From Nodularia sphaerocarpa UHCC 0038 (GTDB lineage: Bacteria; Cyanobacteriota; Cyanobacteriia; Cyanobacteriales; Nostocaceae), in assembly GCF_022376295.1 (NCBI RefSeq), contig NZ_CP060140.1, positions 5,088,356-5,152,355 on the forward strand: 64,000 nucleotides of DNA, read 5' to 3'. Shown here in pieces: positions 33,601 through 41,929 of this stretch. A program made the translations under genes and the position numbers. The notes beneath the pieces were generated by a model. The model did no database searches. It worked only from the letters and a program-made list of their open reading frames with translations, and had not been told where the DNA came from. Every line of letters starts with the position of its first letter. Position 1 is the first letter of the stretch.

Positions 33601-36368
33601 TTGTACAAGATATTGCTTTTGAGCCTTTGTTAACTGGAAATATCCGGTCGGCAACAAATCAAGGTTTCAATTTGAATTTGACAGGTAATCGAGACAGGAT
33701 TGCTTTAAACCTGGATGCCCAAAATCGTCCCCAATCGTTCTTGGTGCAGAGAGAAGAAGCATTTGCTACAGGTCAAGCACAAGGAGATGATTTGGCAATT
33801 AAGGTGGCAAACTTTCCTTTACAGATTTTAAATTTAACACCACCGCCGGATTTGCGTCTAGGTGGGGGTACGGTGGCTGGGCTGTTAAGTGGGGATGTGC
33901 TGGTTAATCAGCAGACATTGGCTGCAACTGGGAATTTAGCGATCGCCTCTCCAGAAATTGGTAGAATTACAGGCGATCGCCTAGCCGCTCAATTCCGTTA
34001 CAATGATCGTAAAACCACACTCACCAGCAGCGAATTTGTCAAAGGCGACAGTCGTTATACCTTTGCTGGCAATTTTGGTCAAACTCCCCAAGGACCCCAA
34101 TTCCAGGGCAAATTGAATGTCAATCAGGGTAATATCCAAGATGTGCTAACAGTAGCGCAGATATTTGAATTACAAGATTTTCAACGTGGCGCAACGCCGC
34201 CCACCTACGGCACAGCAACGGATCTAGCAACTACATCTCGTGGATTACCTGAACAGCCATTATTAACCCAACTCAAACGCTTTTATGAAATTAATGCCCA
34301 GCTAGCCGCACAAAAACAAGAACGGCGCGAATCCAATCCCATCCCAGACTTAGCAGACTTACAAGGGATTTTTAACGGCGAAATTGCTGTAAATACTGGT
34401 TGTAGAGACGTTGCATGCAACGTCTCTACGGGCTTATCAGTACAATTTAATATGAGCGGTCAAAACTTTACCTGGGGTAAAAAAACAGAAACAAATTCTT
34501 TATATAGTGCTAATAATATAATTGCCCAAGGCAGCTTTGAAAATGGGATTTTGCAATTAAGACCATTACAAATTGATTTAGAAAATAGCCGTCTCGCTTT
34601 CGCCGGGAATATTGGCGGCGATGATCAATCAGGTCAGTTGCGGGTCACGAATTTTCCCATAGAATTACTCAATAATTTTGTCCAACTACCAGTTGGCATC
34701 TCAGGTAATCTCAATGGTACAGCAGCAATAGCCGGTAGCATTGCCAATCCCCAAAGCAAAGGCAATTTAGAAATTACAGCAGGAACATTGAATCAACAGC
34801 CAGTTAAGTCAGCTAAAGCCAGTTTCAGTTATGCTAATGGGCGATTAAACTTTGGCAGCACCGTCTCAGTTGTAGAAACAGAACCAGTTAATATTATTGG
34901 TAATATTCCCTATCAGTTACCTTTTGCTTCAGTCGCACCAGAAAACAATCAAATTAATTTGGATATCAAAGTCAAAAATGAAGGATTAGCAATATTAAAT
35001 CTCTTGACTAATCAAGTAGCCTTTGATTCGGGTGAAGGAGACGTAGACATTCAAGTGCGCGGAACCAGCGAAAAGCCGATAGTCAATGGCATTGCAACGG
35101 TTAATAATGCTACCTTTACCGCCCAGGCTTTACCAGAACAAATCAGAGGTGTTACAGCAAAAGTGCTGTTTGATTTTGACCGCATTTTAGTAGAAAACCT
35201 GGAAGGTGGGTTTAGCCGAGGTAATGTAGTAGCATCTGGAGAAATTCCCATCTTTAATAACGGACAAGGGAATCAAGAAAATCCCCTCACTGTTAACGTC
35301 GATGAGCTAGCTTTAAATCTTAAAGGCTTGTACCAAGGAGGCGCTAGTGGCAATTTACAAATTACAGGTTCTGCCTTAAATCCAGAAATTGGCGGTAAAG
35401 TGAATTTATTCGATGGTCAGGTTTTACTTACAAATGCTCCCAACCCAGAGCAACCTGCTAATACTAATGGCTTCTCATCCTCTAGGAGAAACCCTACGCG
35501 AACACAAGCCAACAAGCAGATTCAACCTGATAGCAGTGATGCTTATGTTCTGTTTAATAATTTAGATATAGAACTCGGTAAAAACGTACAAATCAATAAT
35601 CCACCTATTCTCAGCTTTGGAGCTACAGGGAACCTCACAGTTAACGGCTCCTTTGCCGAACCAATACCCGATGGTACTATCAAACTAGAGCAAGGGGGAG
35701 TGAATTTATTTACCACACAGTTTAACCTCGCTCGTGGTTACAATCATACAGCCACCTTTAGAGCCAACCAACCCCGTGACCCCGAATTAGATGTTCGCTT
35801 AGTCGCCAAGGTACTAGATGTAGTTCAGAGTAGTGATTTTACCAGAGCAAATACTGCCGGGTTAGCAGCCTTAGAAAGTGTGCAAGTGGAAGCAAATGTC
35901 CAAGGTTTTGCCAGTCAAATCAACGAAACACTGGAACTAACAAGCAGTCCAACCCGTTCAGAAACTGAAATTGTCGCTTTGTTAGGCGGTGGGTTTGTCG
36001 GTGGACAGGGAGGTGGAGATAGCACTTTGGGTCTGATTAACATTGCAGGTTCAGCTGTATTCAGCAACTTTCAGTCAGCCTTTAATCAAATTGGTAGTGC
36101 TGTCGGTTTAAGTGAACTGCGGATATTTCCGACAATTGTTTCTAATAGTCCCGAAGCCGGAAGGAGCAGTTCCAGCTTGGAATTGGCTGCTGAGGCTGGA
36201 ATTGACGTTTCTCCCAAATTTTCTCTTTCCAGTATCAAAATTTTGACAGCAAATGACCCATTTCAGTGGGGTGTAAATTACCGCATCAATGATGAAATTC
36301 GTTTGCGTGCTTCCACTAATTTAGACGATGATAGTCGGGCTGTAGTCGAATTTCAACGCCGATTTTAA
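30669..36368 (+). CDS. tamB: TamB/DUF490-family inner-membrane protein (bridge-like lipid transfer type)
   Basis: Very long beta-rich protein (1899 aa). In proteobacteria TamB works with the Omp85 protein TamA and moves phospholipid or assembles outer-membrane proteins. One N-terminal membrane helix lies at about 28-46 (ALSGLLLVGMAVGIW), followed by an AsmA/TamB-like repeated beta structure. The DUF490 domain occupies the C-terminus, ending in Phe (VEFQRRF), as TamB proteins do. A run of near-identical 70-residue repeats (AGGTITASNIQLA) begins near codon 660. A palindromic repeat is translated in frame at 34401-34430 (about codon 1246). It is chromosomally solitary; no tamA is adjacent. ATG 30669 is the start. 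Confidence 0.93.
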   Translation: MTKTPNQDHHSHSSAQKRLWWLALSRGGIALSGLLLVGMAVGIWRLRNFVQQELTPLAQSGITNTLNRPVNLGEVTGFSLTGVQFGASSIPATPTDPDRAVVDAVEVGFDPWQLILKRQLKLDVTLVNPDIYIQQDNQGRWISTKIAPASDPKLIKTDLDKLRFRNGKLLLIPQVRDEQVIATVTPVAFSQVNGTAQLLEKNELIKFNVRGEAGSGGNLAIQGEVIPQTLAAKLQLRSQDLLAAKITQVIKLPFDFQAGKVNGNVQIQLTPQQPPLLFGNADLQGVTLQIPKLPQAFLNTQGAIRFSGTEVKLDNVAGNYGKIPLVATGIIDPKTGYKLAGRVNAVSAANTQESLKITFPVPVKGDLQANLQMLGPITKPVLSGSVATIKTAQIDKIDFNNITSKFEFVPDADLISFRDIQGKAAVGGEITGVGYIKLGTTPQLDFNFAAKKISGDAVAKIYGTTPPIQIGTVSATAQLTGIADNVQTVVKWQAPEATYPGTGETVIAADRTLTFRNVALNVAGGMVRGSGNFAKGRWQAVTQASGVGLTPFVDQNQLQNISLTGAEFNGRVILEGSAEPFQVATIRTEGAGVNIGGGTVAVSNIQFQDQNFSAQLVANNVRLGRILKESPPALAGPLAGTFQIAGNTENFALNTLRGTGEARLNVAGGTVTASNIQLANGLYQAQVQANNLAIQQLAAVPEQFKGALTGQFQVAGSVESFSPETFQATGQGRLKVAGGTITASNIQLAKGRYQGQVQTNNLPLQQLVAVPPQFQGGLTGKLNVAGSVESFTPETIQASGEGRLNVAGGTITASNIQLANGRYQAVVDAAGVELNRFNEQLRGDLGGKLQVAGILGSAKFADVRAAGQVQLSQGIPGLEQPLIAALSWSGEKIAIEQASAKGLNVSGDILTNAANNAGIPEITQLNLNVQAQNYNLQQLPINLPNQFAVAGNVDFDGQITGNLPLPNVTGKIGLRDLVVQDIAFEPLLTGNIRSATNQGFNLNLTGNRDRIALNLDAQNRPQSFLVQREEAFATGQAQGDDLAIKVANFPLQILNLTPPPDLRLGGGTVAGLLSGDVLVNQQTLAATGNLAIASPEIGRITGDRLAAQFRYNDRKTTLTSSEFVKGDSRYTFAGNFGQTPQGPQFQGKLNVNQGNIQDVLTVAQIFELQDFQRGATPPTYGTATDLATTSRGLPEQPLLTQLKRFYEINAQLAAQKQERRESNPIPDLADLQGIFNGEIAVNTGCRDVACNVSTGLSVQFNMSGQNFTWGKKTETNSLYSANNIIAQGSFENGILQLRPLQIDLENSRLAFAGNIGGDDQSGQLRVTNFPIELLNNFVQLPVGISGNLNGTAAIAGSIANPQSKGNLEITAGTLNQQPVKSAKASFSYANGRLNFGSTVSVVETEPVNIIGNIPYQLPFASVAPENNQINLDIKVKNEGLAILNLLTNQVAFDSGEGDVDIQVRGTSEKPIVNGIATVNNATFTAQALPEQIRGVTAKVLFDFDRILVENLEGGFSRGNVVASGEIPIFNNGQGNQENPLTVNVDELALNLKGLYQGGASGNLQITGSALNPEIGGKVNLFDGQVLLTNAPNPEQPANTNGFSSSRRNPTRTQANKQIQPDSSDAYVLFNNLDIELGKNVQINNPPILSFGATGNLTVNGSFAEPIPDGTIKLEQGGVNLFTTQFNLARGYNHTATFRANQPRDPELDVRLVAKVLDVVQSSDFTRANTAGLAALESVQVEANVQGFASQINETLELTSSPTRSETEIVALLGGGFVGGQGGGDSTLGLINIAGSAVFSNFQSAFNQIGSAVGLSELRIFPTIVSNSPEAGRSSSSLELAAEAGIDVSPKFSLSSIKILTANDPFQWGVNYRINDEIRLRASTNLDDDSRAVVEFQRRF
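32640..33160 (+). repeat. Three tandem 210-bp (70-aa) repeats inside tamB
   Basis: The motif AGGTxTASNIQLAxG recurs at 32670, 32881 and 33091, exactly 210 bp apart. Each copy is followed by QLxAVPxQFxG and VAGSVESFxPET in the first two units. It is a tandem duplication of a structural repeat, and the DNA has stayed similar. Confidence 0.9.
34401..34430 (+). repeat. In-frame palindromic repeat inside tamB
   Basis: 30-bp palindrome tgtagagacgttgca and its complement, a member of the family at 7887, 27217 and 61438. Its 30-bp length keeps the tamB frame, adding about ten residues (CRDVACNVST) with the only local Cys pair. Confidence 0.9.
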
Positions 36369-36597
36369 AAGGATGTTTTAAAAGTTTTGGGCGAATATAA
36401 TATGGCTACGCTTCGCGTTAGCGATACGCTACTACACAGGCAGGACGCGTAGCGGCTTCCCGTAGGGAAGTCCACCTACGTGGACTAATGAAGAATTAAG
36501 GTTTTTAACCCACGCAGGTGGGTTTCGTCTGGATGGTTCCGCGACTTCTAGTCGCCAGGGTTAGTAATAAATTAGACTTTTCAAACATCCTCTAAAA
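36363..36597. mobile_element. Nested MITE after tamB (aggatgttt...aaacatcct ends)
   Basis: Left end aaaaggatgttttaaaagt (decayed) starts at the tamB stop codon, and the right end acttttcaaacatcctcta is at 36576-36594. The inner flanks gcgaatataa and taataaattag match the 62-bp MITE at 27269. The centre has been filled by other repeats: a ctacgcttcgcgttagcg-type unit (36403-36486) and a cccacgcaggtggg hairpin (36509-36524). Confidence 0.75.
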
Positions 36598-36877
36598 GTT
36601 ATTTGCTGTTTTTGGACGATGAAACCTATTTACCCTATAGTGATTGATCTCAGACAAATCACGATTTTCTCACCCAAAAAATAAATAAAACAGAAAAATT
36701 AAATAAATAAGTGTCAATTTATACTATTTATAATTTAAATAGTGCTTATACTCATTTTTAGGTTCTACCTGGGAATTATGAAGTGGCTTTGCCACTTCAT
36801 TTTTATTAAGCATTATCCATAACCCTGGTAGAGACTAAGCATGACAAATCTCTACATGATTTTGCACCAGATATCTA
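36369..36877. other. Intergenic region between tamB and Rieske gene
   Basis: 509 bp between convergent genes. It holds the nested MITE (to 36597), an AT-rich stretch, a strong hairpin at 36778-36800 and a partial gtagaga/tctctac inverted repeat at about 36830-36856. No gene is seen. Confidence 0.65.
36778..36808 (+). terminator. Rho-independent terminator-like hairpin
   Basis: Perfect 10-bp stem atgaagtggc/gccacttcat with a ttt loop, followed by a T-rich run (tttttatt). Its orientation suits rightward transcripts (tamB direction), although it is 410 bp past tamB. Confidence 0.65.
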
Positions 36878-37963
36878 TCAATCATTAGATTTTGTATCCT
36901 GCCATTTTTCGCGGGTTTCCTTCACCTCTACATTTTTTGATCGCGCTAATTGCCAAGTCTTCAACATCAGGGGTTTTTGTCTTTCCAGATGGTTGACAAA
37001 CTCCATAATTGAGTAATCTGCCTTAATGGGGGTTTTCAAATCAAACTTAATTGTCTCAAAAATCTTGAGATCATCCTGAATAAAATTTATTCCCGCCATT
37101 TTAGTCAGCCATAACACGACTCGATTATATAACCAACCAAAAATTCCCTGACGTTTCTGAGTAATCAGCAACACCTGAACTTCAGATTTTCCCCCTTCCA
37201 GGAGGCGCACGGCAAACATAACGTGAACATAGAAGCCATCAGTCCCAAATGTAACTATGTTAGTGCTACCGTACCAATAACAAATATTGTAAACATGATT
37301 TTTACAAAAGGGACGTATCAGCTTCTCTAAAAATGAATTTCCAGTGTTAGGTTTAGTATTAGTGAAGATAATAGCATTCTGATTGATTTCCTGTTTTTCA
37401 AAATTGATTTCTGATGTTAATTTGTGAACAGTATTCAAGTGTTGAGCATCAATAGGATTAATCATCACCGCATTAGGGTGAGAGTTAACCAAGAAATAAG
37501 AACCAAAGATAGCATCGCATTTCTTGTTTTCTAACTCCAGAACAAAGGGTAGCGGCTGTTTGGGTGTTTCTCCAGTCCAAACCCAAATCATCCCATACTT
37601 TTCAGCCGTAGGCCAAGTTTTTAACTTAACGGTAATCGGCTCATTTAAACACGGAATTTCAACACAAAATCCTTGGTCATCAAACTTCCAATGATGGAAA
37701 AAACAACGTAGTTCGTTACCCTCAACTTTGCCTTCTGCAAGATGAGCGCCCATGTGCGGACAGTAGGCATCAACGATAACTGCTGTTTTATCTTTACCAC
37801 GGTAAATCGCTAATTCTCTACCCAAAACTGTGACAGCCTTGACCTGACCGACCCGTAGATGTTTTGATGGAATAACCCAGTACCATCCCTCAACAAAACG
37901 TTCAGGATTATTAAAAATTCTCGGTTTATGGTTTGAGCTAACGTTCTGCAAATTCACATTCAT
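36878..37963 (-). CDS. Rieske [2Fe-2S] mononuclear-iron oxygenase
   Basis: Soluble-type Rieske oxygenase alpha-like protein (361 aa). Rieske ligands are C68, H70, C87 and H90 (YCPHMGAH and CFFHHW). The mononuclear iron motif is D172, H175 and H180 in NPIDAQHLNTVH. Unlike the protein at 6336 it has no C-terminal CxxC or membrane helices, so it belongs to a different subgroup. Predicted substrates range from aromatic rings to amino-acid or steroid-type compounds; none can be chosen from sequence. It is transcribed divergently from a MerR regulator. A ttcactt-g-aagtgaa dyad sits 10 nt upstream of its ATG. Confidence 0.88.
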   Translation of the reverse strand: MNVNLQNVSSNHKPRIFNNPERFVEGWYWVIPSKHLRVGQVKAVTVLGRELAIYRGKDKTAVIVDAYCPHMGAHLAEGKVEGNELRCFFHHWKFDDQGFCVEIPCLNEPITVKLKTWPTAEKYGMIWVWTGETPKQPLPFVLELENKKCDAIFGSYFLVNSHPNAVMINPIDAQHLNTVHKLTSEINFEKQEINQNAIIFTNTKPNTGNSFLEKLIRPFCKNHVYNICYWYGSTNIVTFGTDGFYVHVMFAVRLLEGGKSEVQVLLITQKRQGIFGWLYNRVVLWLTKMAGINFIQDDLKIFETIKFDLKTPIKADYSIMEFVNHLERQKPLMLKTWQLARSKNVEVKETREKWQDTKSND

Positions 37964-38276
37964 TTTCAGAGTTTCACTTGAAGTGAAGCGGTTAATCTAG
38001 AAGTAACATGATAATTTCCCAGAAACGGTTACTTTTATTACTGAGAAAGAGGGTTGTACAAATAATTAATAAAAGTCTTTAGGTTTCATATTCAATTAGC
38101 CAAATACAACCAGATTTTTTTTGTCAATTAAATATTGTTTAATATCATCTGTTATTAACTCAGGATAAATATTGGGAAAATCCAAACTTAGTATAATCTC
38201 TAATTAAATATCTCTAAGATATGTTAGTTATTCAGGAAATATGTCATAATAAATACAAAAGTTGGGGAAGTCTGCC
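37964..38276. promoter_or_regulatory. Divergent promoter region with dyad
   Basis: 313 bp between the Rieske and MerR genes. A perfect 15-bp dyad ttcacttgaagtgaa (37973-37987) lies directly upstream of the Rieske ATG, where it could be an operator or hide the ribosome-binding site. A looser aagtaac/gttactt pair (about 38002-38035) lies further on. Regulation of the Rieske gene by the divergent MerR protein is plausible but not shown. Confidence 0.45.
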
Positions 38277-38687
38277 GTGTTAACTCAGGATAAACAACTG
38301 TTTTTAATTGGTCAGGTCACAAATCTAAGCGGAATTCCGATCAGGACAATTCGCTATTACGAAAGTTTAGGTTTAGTAGAATCATCAGGACGCACAGAGG
38401 GAGGTTTTCGCCAATTCTCTATGGATGTGCTGACTCGGTTAGCTTTCATTAAAAGGGCGCAAGGTTTAGGGTTGAGTCTGGAAGAGATTCGAGATATTCT
38501 TCAGGTATATGACCAAGGACAACCCCCCTGTAGCGAAATTAAAGACAAGTTAGAAGACAAACTTTCACAGATTGATCGCCAAATTACTCAGTTGCTAACC
38601 TTACGCTCAGAAATCGGGGAATTACTTGACGGCTGGAACCATAAACCTGGTAAACAAGAGGATACTATCTGCCCGATTATTCAATAG
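38277..38687 (+). CDS. MerR-family regulator, metal-sensor type
   Basis: Transcription factor of about 136 aa. Residues 3-70 (counted from the GTG) form the winged HTH with the RYYESLGL motif and FRQF. Helices and a coiled dimerisation segment follow (LEDKLSQIDRQITQLLTLR). Cys residues at PPCSEI and in the C-terminal CPIIQ tail match metal-binding positions of Zn/Cd/Hg-type MerR sensors. I choose GTG 38277 because ggggaag lies seven nt upstream; a TTG at 38262 is the longer alternative and would overlap that site. No metal efflux gene is near, so the regulated gene may be the divergent Rieske oxygenase. Confidence 0.88.
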   Translation: MLTQDKQLFLIGQVTNLSGIPIRTIRYYESLGLVESSGRTEGGFRQFSMDVLTRLAFIKRAQGLGLSLEEIRDILQVYDQGQPPCSEIKDKLEDKLSQIDRQITQLLTLRSEIGELLDGWNHKPGKQEDTICPIIQ

Positions 38688-38961
38688 ACATCGACCACAA
38701 TTCAATTCTCCCTACCTCATACAGGATATTTCCTCTGATTCAGGGACACAAGGCGTAAGTTGGGTAACGCAAAGCCTCAACCAATCTAGGAATATTTTAT
38801 TTTTTCAGAGTCATAAAACAAAGGTAGGTACAGGGCGGGGATCTTTGCCCAGCCCACAAGATTTATGATATTAAGATGTATAAAGTTTGGCATCAATACT
38901 CTGCCTCACATCTTCGCGGGGACGGATGCACAAACTCAGCCCGCCTAGACGGTCTATAAGA

Positions 38962-39660
38962 TTAATCTTCAGTTAAAAATTCTTGTTCCTCTAGGTAACG
39001 AATAGCTAATCCATCAACTACCTTAATCACTCCTTTGGTATAGGTAGCTGCGTTATGTGCGGCTCTCCACGCTGCCCAATTAGGAACAAAGCCGGTGAGG
39101 GTGACTCTGCCATTTTCTACTACGACGTTGACATCTTCAGCTTCTACAAAGCTATTATGTTCTAAAGCATTCTCGATGCTTCTGGCAATTACCTCATCTT
39201 CGGGTCTCTTAGTAGGCACAACTGCTAATTCATTGATAATATCAATTACCCCGGTAATGCCATAACCTATATCTTCTACCTGAAATTTCTTCCAATAAGC
39301 GTCTACTGTGCCTCGCAAAGTCAGCATTCCACCGATGACGCTCACATCAATTTTGTTGGCATCAATATCAGGGTCCCAAGTCAGGGCATTTGCTACGTTT
39401 GAGGCGATTTCGTCATCTATGGGAACAGGAATTGAGGCGGGATACTGTACCTGTAAATGATTAATTACTTCGATGATTCCCTCTATTTCTTTAGTATCTT
39501 GTTCTGCTACGGTTTTGGCTCGATAGCTAGGTACTGTTCCCCGCAAGGTGACTTTGGCATTATCAACAGTTACACCAACATTGGCTGCATTCACACGGTC
39601 ATCCCAGTGAAGTTTATCTACAACTTTAGTTTGGAGTTCTTCGTCTGTCGCTACAGTCAT
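38962..39660 (-). CDS. Triple BON-domain protein (OsmY-like)
   Basis: Three BON domains of about 65 residues each, at about 5-70, 78-148 and 155-225. Each shows the pattern of a helix, VxVxxxxVTLxGxV and a final VxN/VxD (for example NAKVTLRGTVPSY, GGMLTLRGTVDAY and NGRVTLTGFVPNW). There is no signal peptide, so it is likely cytoplasmic. BON proteins bind membranes or lipids in stress responses. Length (232 aa) is complete from ATG 39660. It is not in a visible operon. Confidence 0.93.
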   Translation of the reverse strand: MTVATDEELQTKVVDKLHWDDRVNAANVGVTVDNAKVTLRGTVPSYRAKTVAEQDTKEIEGIIEVINHLQVQYPASIPVPIDDEIASNVANALTWDPDIDANKIDVSVIGGMLTLRGTVDAYWKKFQVEDIGYGITGVIDIINELAVVPTKRPEDEVIARSIENALEHNSFVEAEDVNVVVENGRVTLTGFVPNWAAWRAAHNAATYTKGVIKVVDGLAIRYLEEQEFLTED

Positions 39661-40051
39661 AATTACACCTGTTTGGTTATTATTTTCTCATCTGTGCCTG
39701 AGCCATAATATCAGGTTCGGATTATCAGTTATGTTTGCCACAGTCATTACATCTGACCGCCAATATTTCAACTTAGTCAGAGGAGAGGAGACAAGGGGTA
39801 GCTAAAGCTGGGTTGGTTTCACAGGGTTTAATCAGCAATCAGGCGTATGATGATAGATTACTTTATTTTAGGATTAATCAGATTGCCCTTTCCTCTTTCT
39901 TCAGAGATGAGTATAAATGTTTGATTCATATACTCTAGAGGGATGCTGTTTTTTTTGATTGTAGGCGCGCTATGCTTTTCATGAGCAATTTATTCAAAAA
40001 CCCCAAAACAGAAGAATGTTCAGCCCGCGTGGGCGAGCTGAGTTGGGATGG
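39661..40051. other. Intergenic region, no gene seen
   Basis: 391 bp between the BON gene start and the ftsH stop (both leftward). It should hold the BON gene promoter. I see no ORF or strong repeat. Confidence 0.5.
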
Positions 40052-41929
40052 CTAATGAGATACAGCTAGTGTTTGATCAGTTACCTGGGTATATTGCATC
40101 ACGATTTCGCGGAATCGTTCCCCCTCAATGGTTTCTTCGTCTGCTAACAAATCGACTAAATACTCCAAAGCGGCGCGGTTGTTTTGCAAGAGTTCTTTTG
40201 CTTCTAGGTAGCAATTGCTGATAATTTCGCGGACTTGGGAATCAATTTTGGCGGCAATTCTTTCAGAATATTCTGGTTTATTCATCCAGTCCCGTCCCAA
40301 AAATACTTCGCTATTCTGAGTTTCTAAAGACAATAGTCCTAAATCAGACATCCCGAATCGTGTTACCATTTGCCGTGCCATGTTGGTAACGTGTTGCAAA
40401 TCATTACTAGCACCTGTTGTAACTTCTGGCTGTCCGAAAACGATTTCTTCGGCGGCACGACCACCCAAGGTAGAGGTAATTTTGGCTCTGATTTGAGAAC
40501 GGGAAATTAAGCCTTGTTCTTCGTTGGGTGTAAACCAAGTTAATCCTAGTGCTTGACCCCGTGGAATGAGTGTCACTTTCTGTACTGGGTCATGGCCTTG
40601 GAGTAATGTGCCGATTAAGGCGTGTCCGACTTCATGATAGGCAATTAAGCGCTTGTTCTTGCTATCTACTAAGGCTGTGCCTTCCATACCGGCTACGACT
40701 CGATCTATGGCATTATCAATTTCGAGGATGGTGATTGCTTCTTTGCGTCTTCTGGCTGTGAGAATTGCGGCTTCGTTGAGTAAGTTGGCTAAATCTGCAC
40801 CAGTAAAACCAGGAGTTCGGCGGGCGATCGCCTCTAAAGATATACTAGAATCAATTTTCTTATTGCGTGCGTGAACTGACAGAATTTCGGCTCTTCCCTT
40901 GAGGTCTGGAGCATCCACCATCACTTGTCTGTCAAAGCGTCCTGGTCTGAGCAATGCCGAATCTAAGACATCTGGGCGGTTAGTAGCAGCAATAATAATA
41001 ATCCCTGTATTACCTTCAAAACCATCCATTTCGGTGAGCAACTGGTTGAGAGTTTGTTCTCTCTCGTCATTACCGCCACCGATACCAGTTCCACGTTGTC
41101 GTCCCACAGCATCGATTTCATCGATAAATATTAAGCATGGCGCACTGTCTTTGGCTTTTTTAAACAAATCTCGCACACGGGATGCACCCACACCCACAAA
41201 CATCTCGACAAATTCCGAACCGGAAATGCTAAAGAAAGGTACACCGGCTTCCCCGGCGATCGCTTTTGCGAGTAAAGTCTTACCAGTTCCCGGAGGTCCA
41301 ATTAATAAAACTCCCTTGGGAATGCGTGCGCCCACAGCAGTAAATCTTTCAGGCTGCTTCAGGAAAGTCACCACTTCTCCTAATTCCTCCTTCGCTTCTT
41401 CCACCCCAGCCACATCGTCAAACTTCACACCAGTTTTCGCCTCCATTTGGAAACGAGCGCGAGACTTACCAAAATTCATCGCTTGGTTAGAAGCATTGGT
41501 AGAGCGTCGGAGGAACAATAGCATTAAAGCTACCAGTGGTAAAATCCATAACAGATTAATTAACAGCCCCACAGCCACAGTGCTGTTAGCAGAGGACACC
41601 TTACCAAAATCAACATCTTGTTCTTTGAGTATGTTAATTAACTCAGTATTTTGTGCCAGCAGCCTGACTTCTATTGGTGGTGTATCTGGCTTTTGTCCCT
41701 TGAGATAAACCCTGGCTATCTGTAGAGTTTCGTCAAGCTCTACTTTTGTTACTTGCCCTGCCTTAGATTTATTGAGTAACTGACCATAACTGAGGGACTC
41801 GCGCTCTGCTTTTTGTGCCAAAGCCGGACTACCAATCAAAATACCCGGCAACATGAGTAAACTGGCTGCTAGGGCGGCTGTACGCTGTTTGATCAATGTT
41901 TTTTTCCCAAAAATTTGCATAATTTGCAT
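40052..41929 (-). CDS. ftsH: ATP-dependent zinc metalloprotease FtsH
   Basis: Membrane-anchored AAA+ protease that degrades damaged thylakoid or plasma-membrane proteins such as photosystem II D1. An N-terminal signal-like helix lies at about 18-40, and a second membrane helix at about 122-141 (LLINLLWILPLVALMLLFL). Walker A is GPPGTGKT and Walker B LIFIDEIDAVG, with the SRH region ATNRPDVLDSALLRPGRFDR, and the protease motif is HEVGH. Length is 625 aa. M1 is at 41929 and M4 at 41920; either may start translation. The gene stands alone. Which of the several cyanobacterial FtsH paralogues it is cannot be decided by eye. Confidence 0.97.
   Translation of the reverse strand: MQIMQIFGKKTLIKQRTAALAASLLMLPGILIGSPALAQKAERESLSYGQLLNKSKAGQVTKVELDETLQIARVYLKGQKPDTPPIEVRLLAQNTELINILKEQDVDFGKVSSANSTVAVGLLINLLWILPLVALMLLFLRRSTNASNQAMNFGKSRARFQMEAKTGVKFDDVAGVEEAKEELGEVVTFLKQPERFTAVGARIPKGVLLIGPPGTGKTLLAKAIAGEAGVPFFSISGSEFVEMFVGVGASRVRDLFKKAKDSAPCLIFIDEIDAVGRQRGTGIGGGNDEREQTLNQLLTEMDGFEGNTGIIIIAATNRPDVLDSALLRPGRFDRQVMVDAPDLKGRAEILSVHARNKKIDSSISLEAIARRTPGFTGADLANLLNEAAILTARRRKEAITILEIDNAIDRVVAGMEGTALVDSKNKRLIAYHEVGHALIGTLLQGHDPVQKVTLIPRGQALGLTWFTPNEEQGLISRSQIRAKITSTLGGRAAEEIVFGQPEVTTGASNDLQHVTNMARQMVTRFGMSDLGLLSLETQNSEVFLGRDWMNKPEYSERIAAKIDSQVREIISNCYLEAKELLQNNRAALEYLVDLLADEETIEGERFREIVMQYTQVTDQTLAVSH

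Noticed and set aside
40899..41708. 269-codon open frame on the plus strand, antisense to ftsH
   Set aside because: It is the complement of strongly conserved ftsH coding DNA; its product is Ser/Pro/Thr-rich and matches no family.
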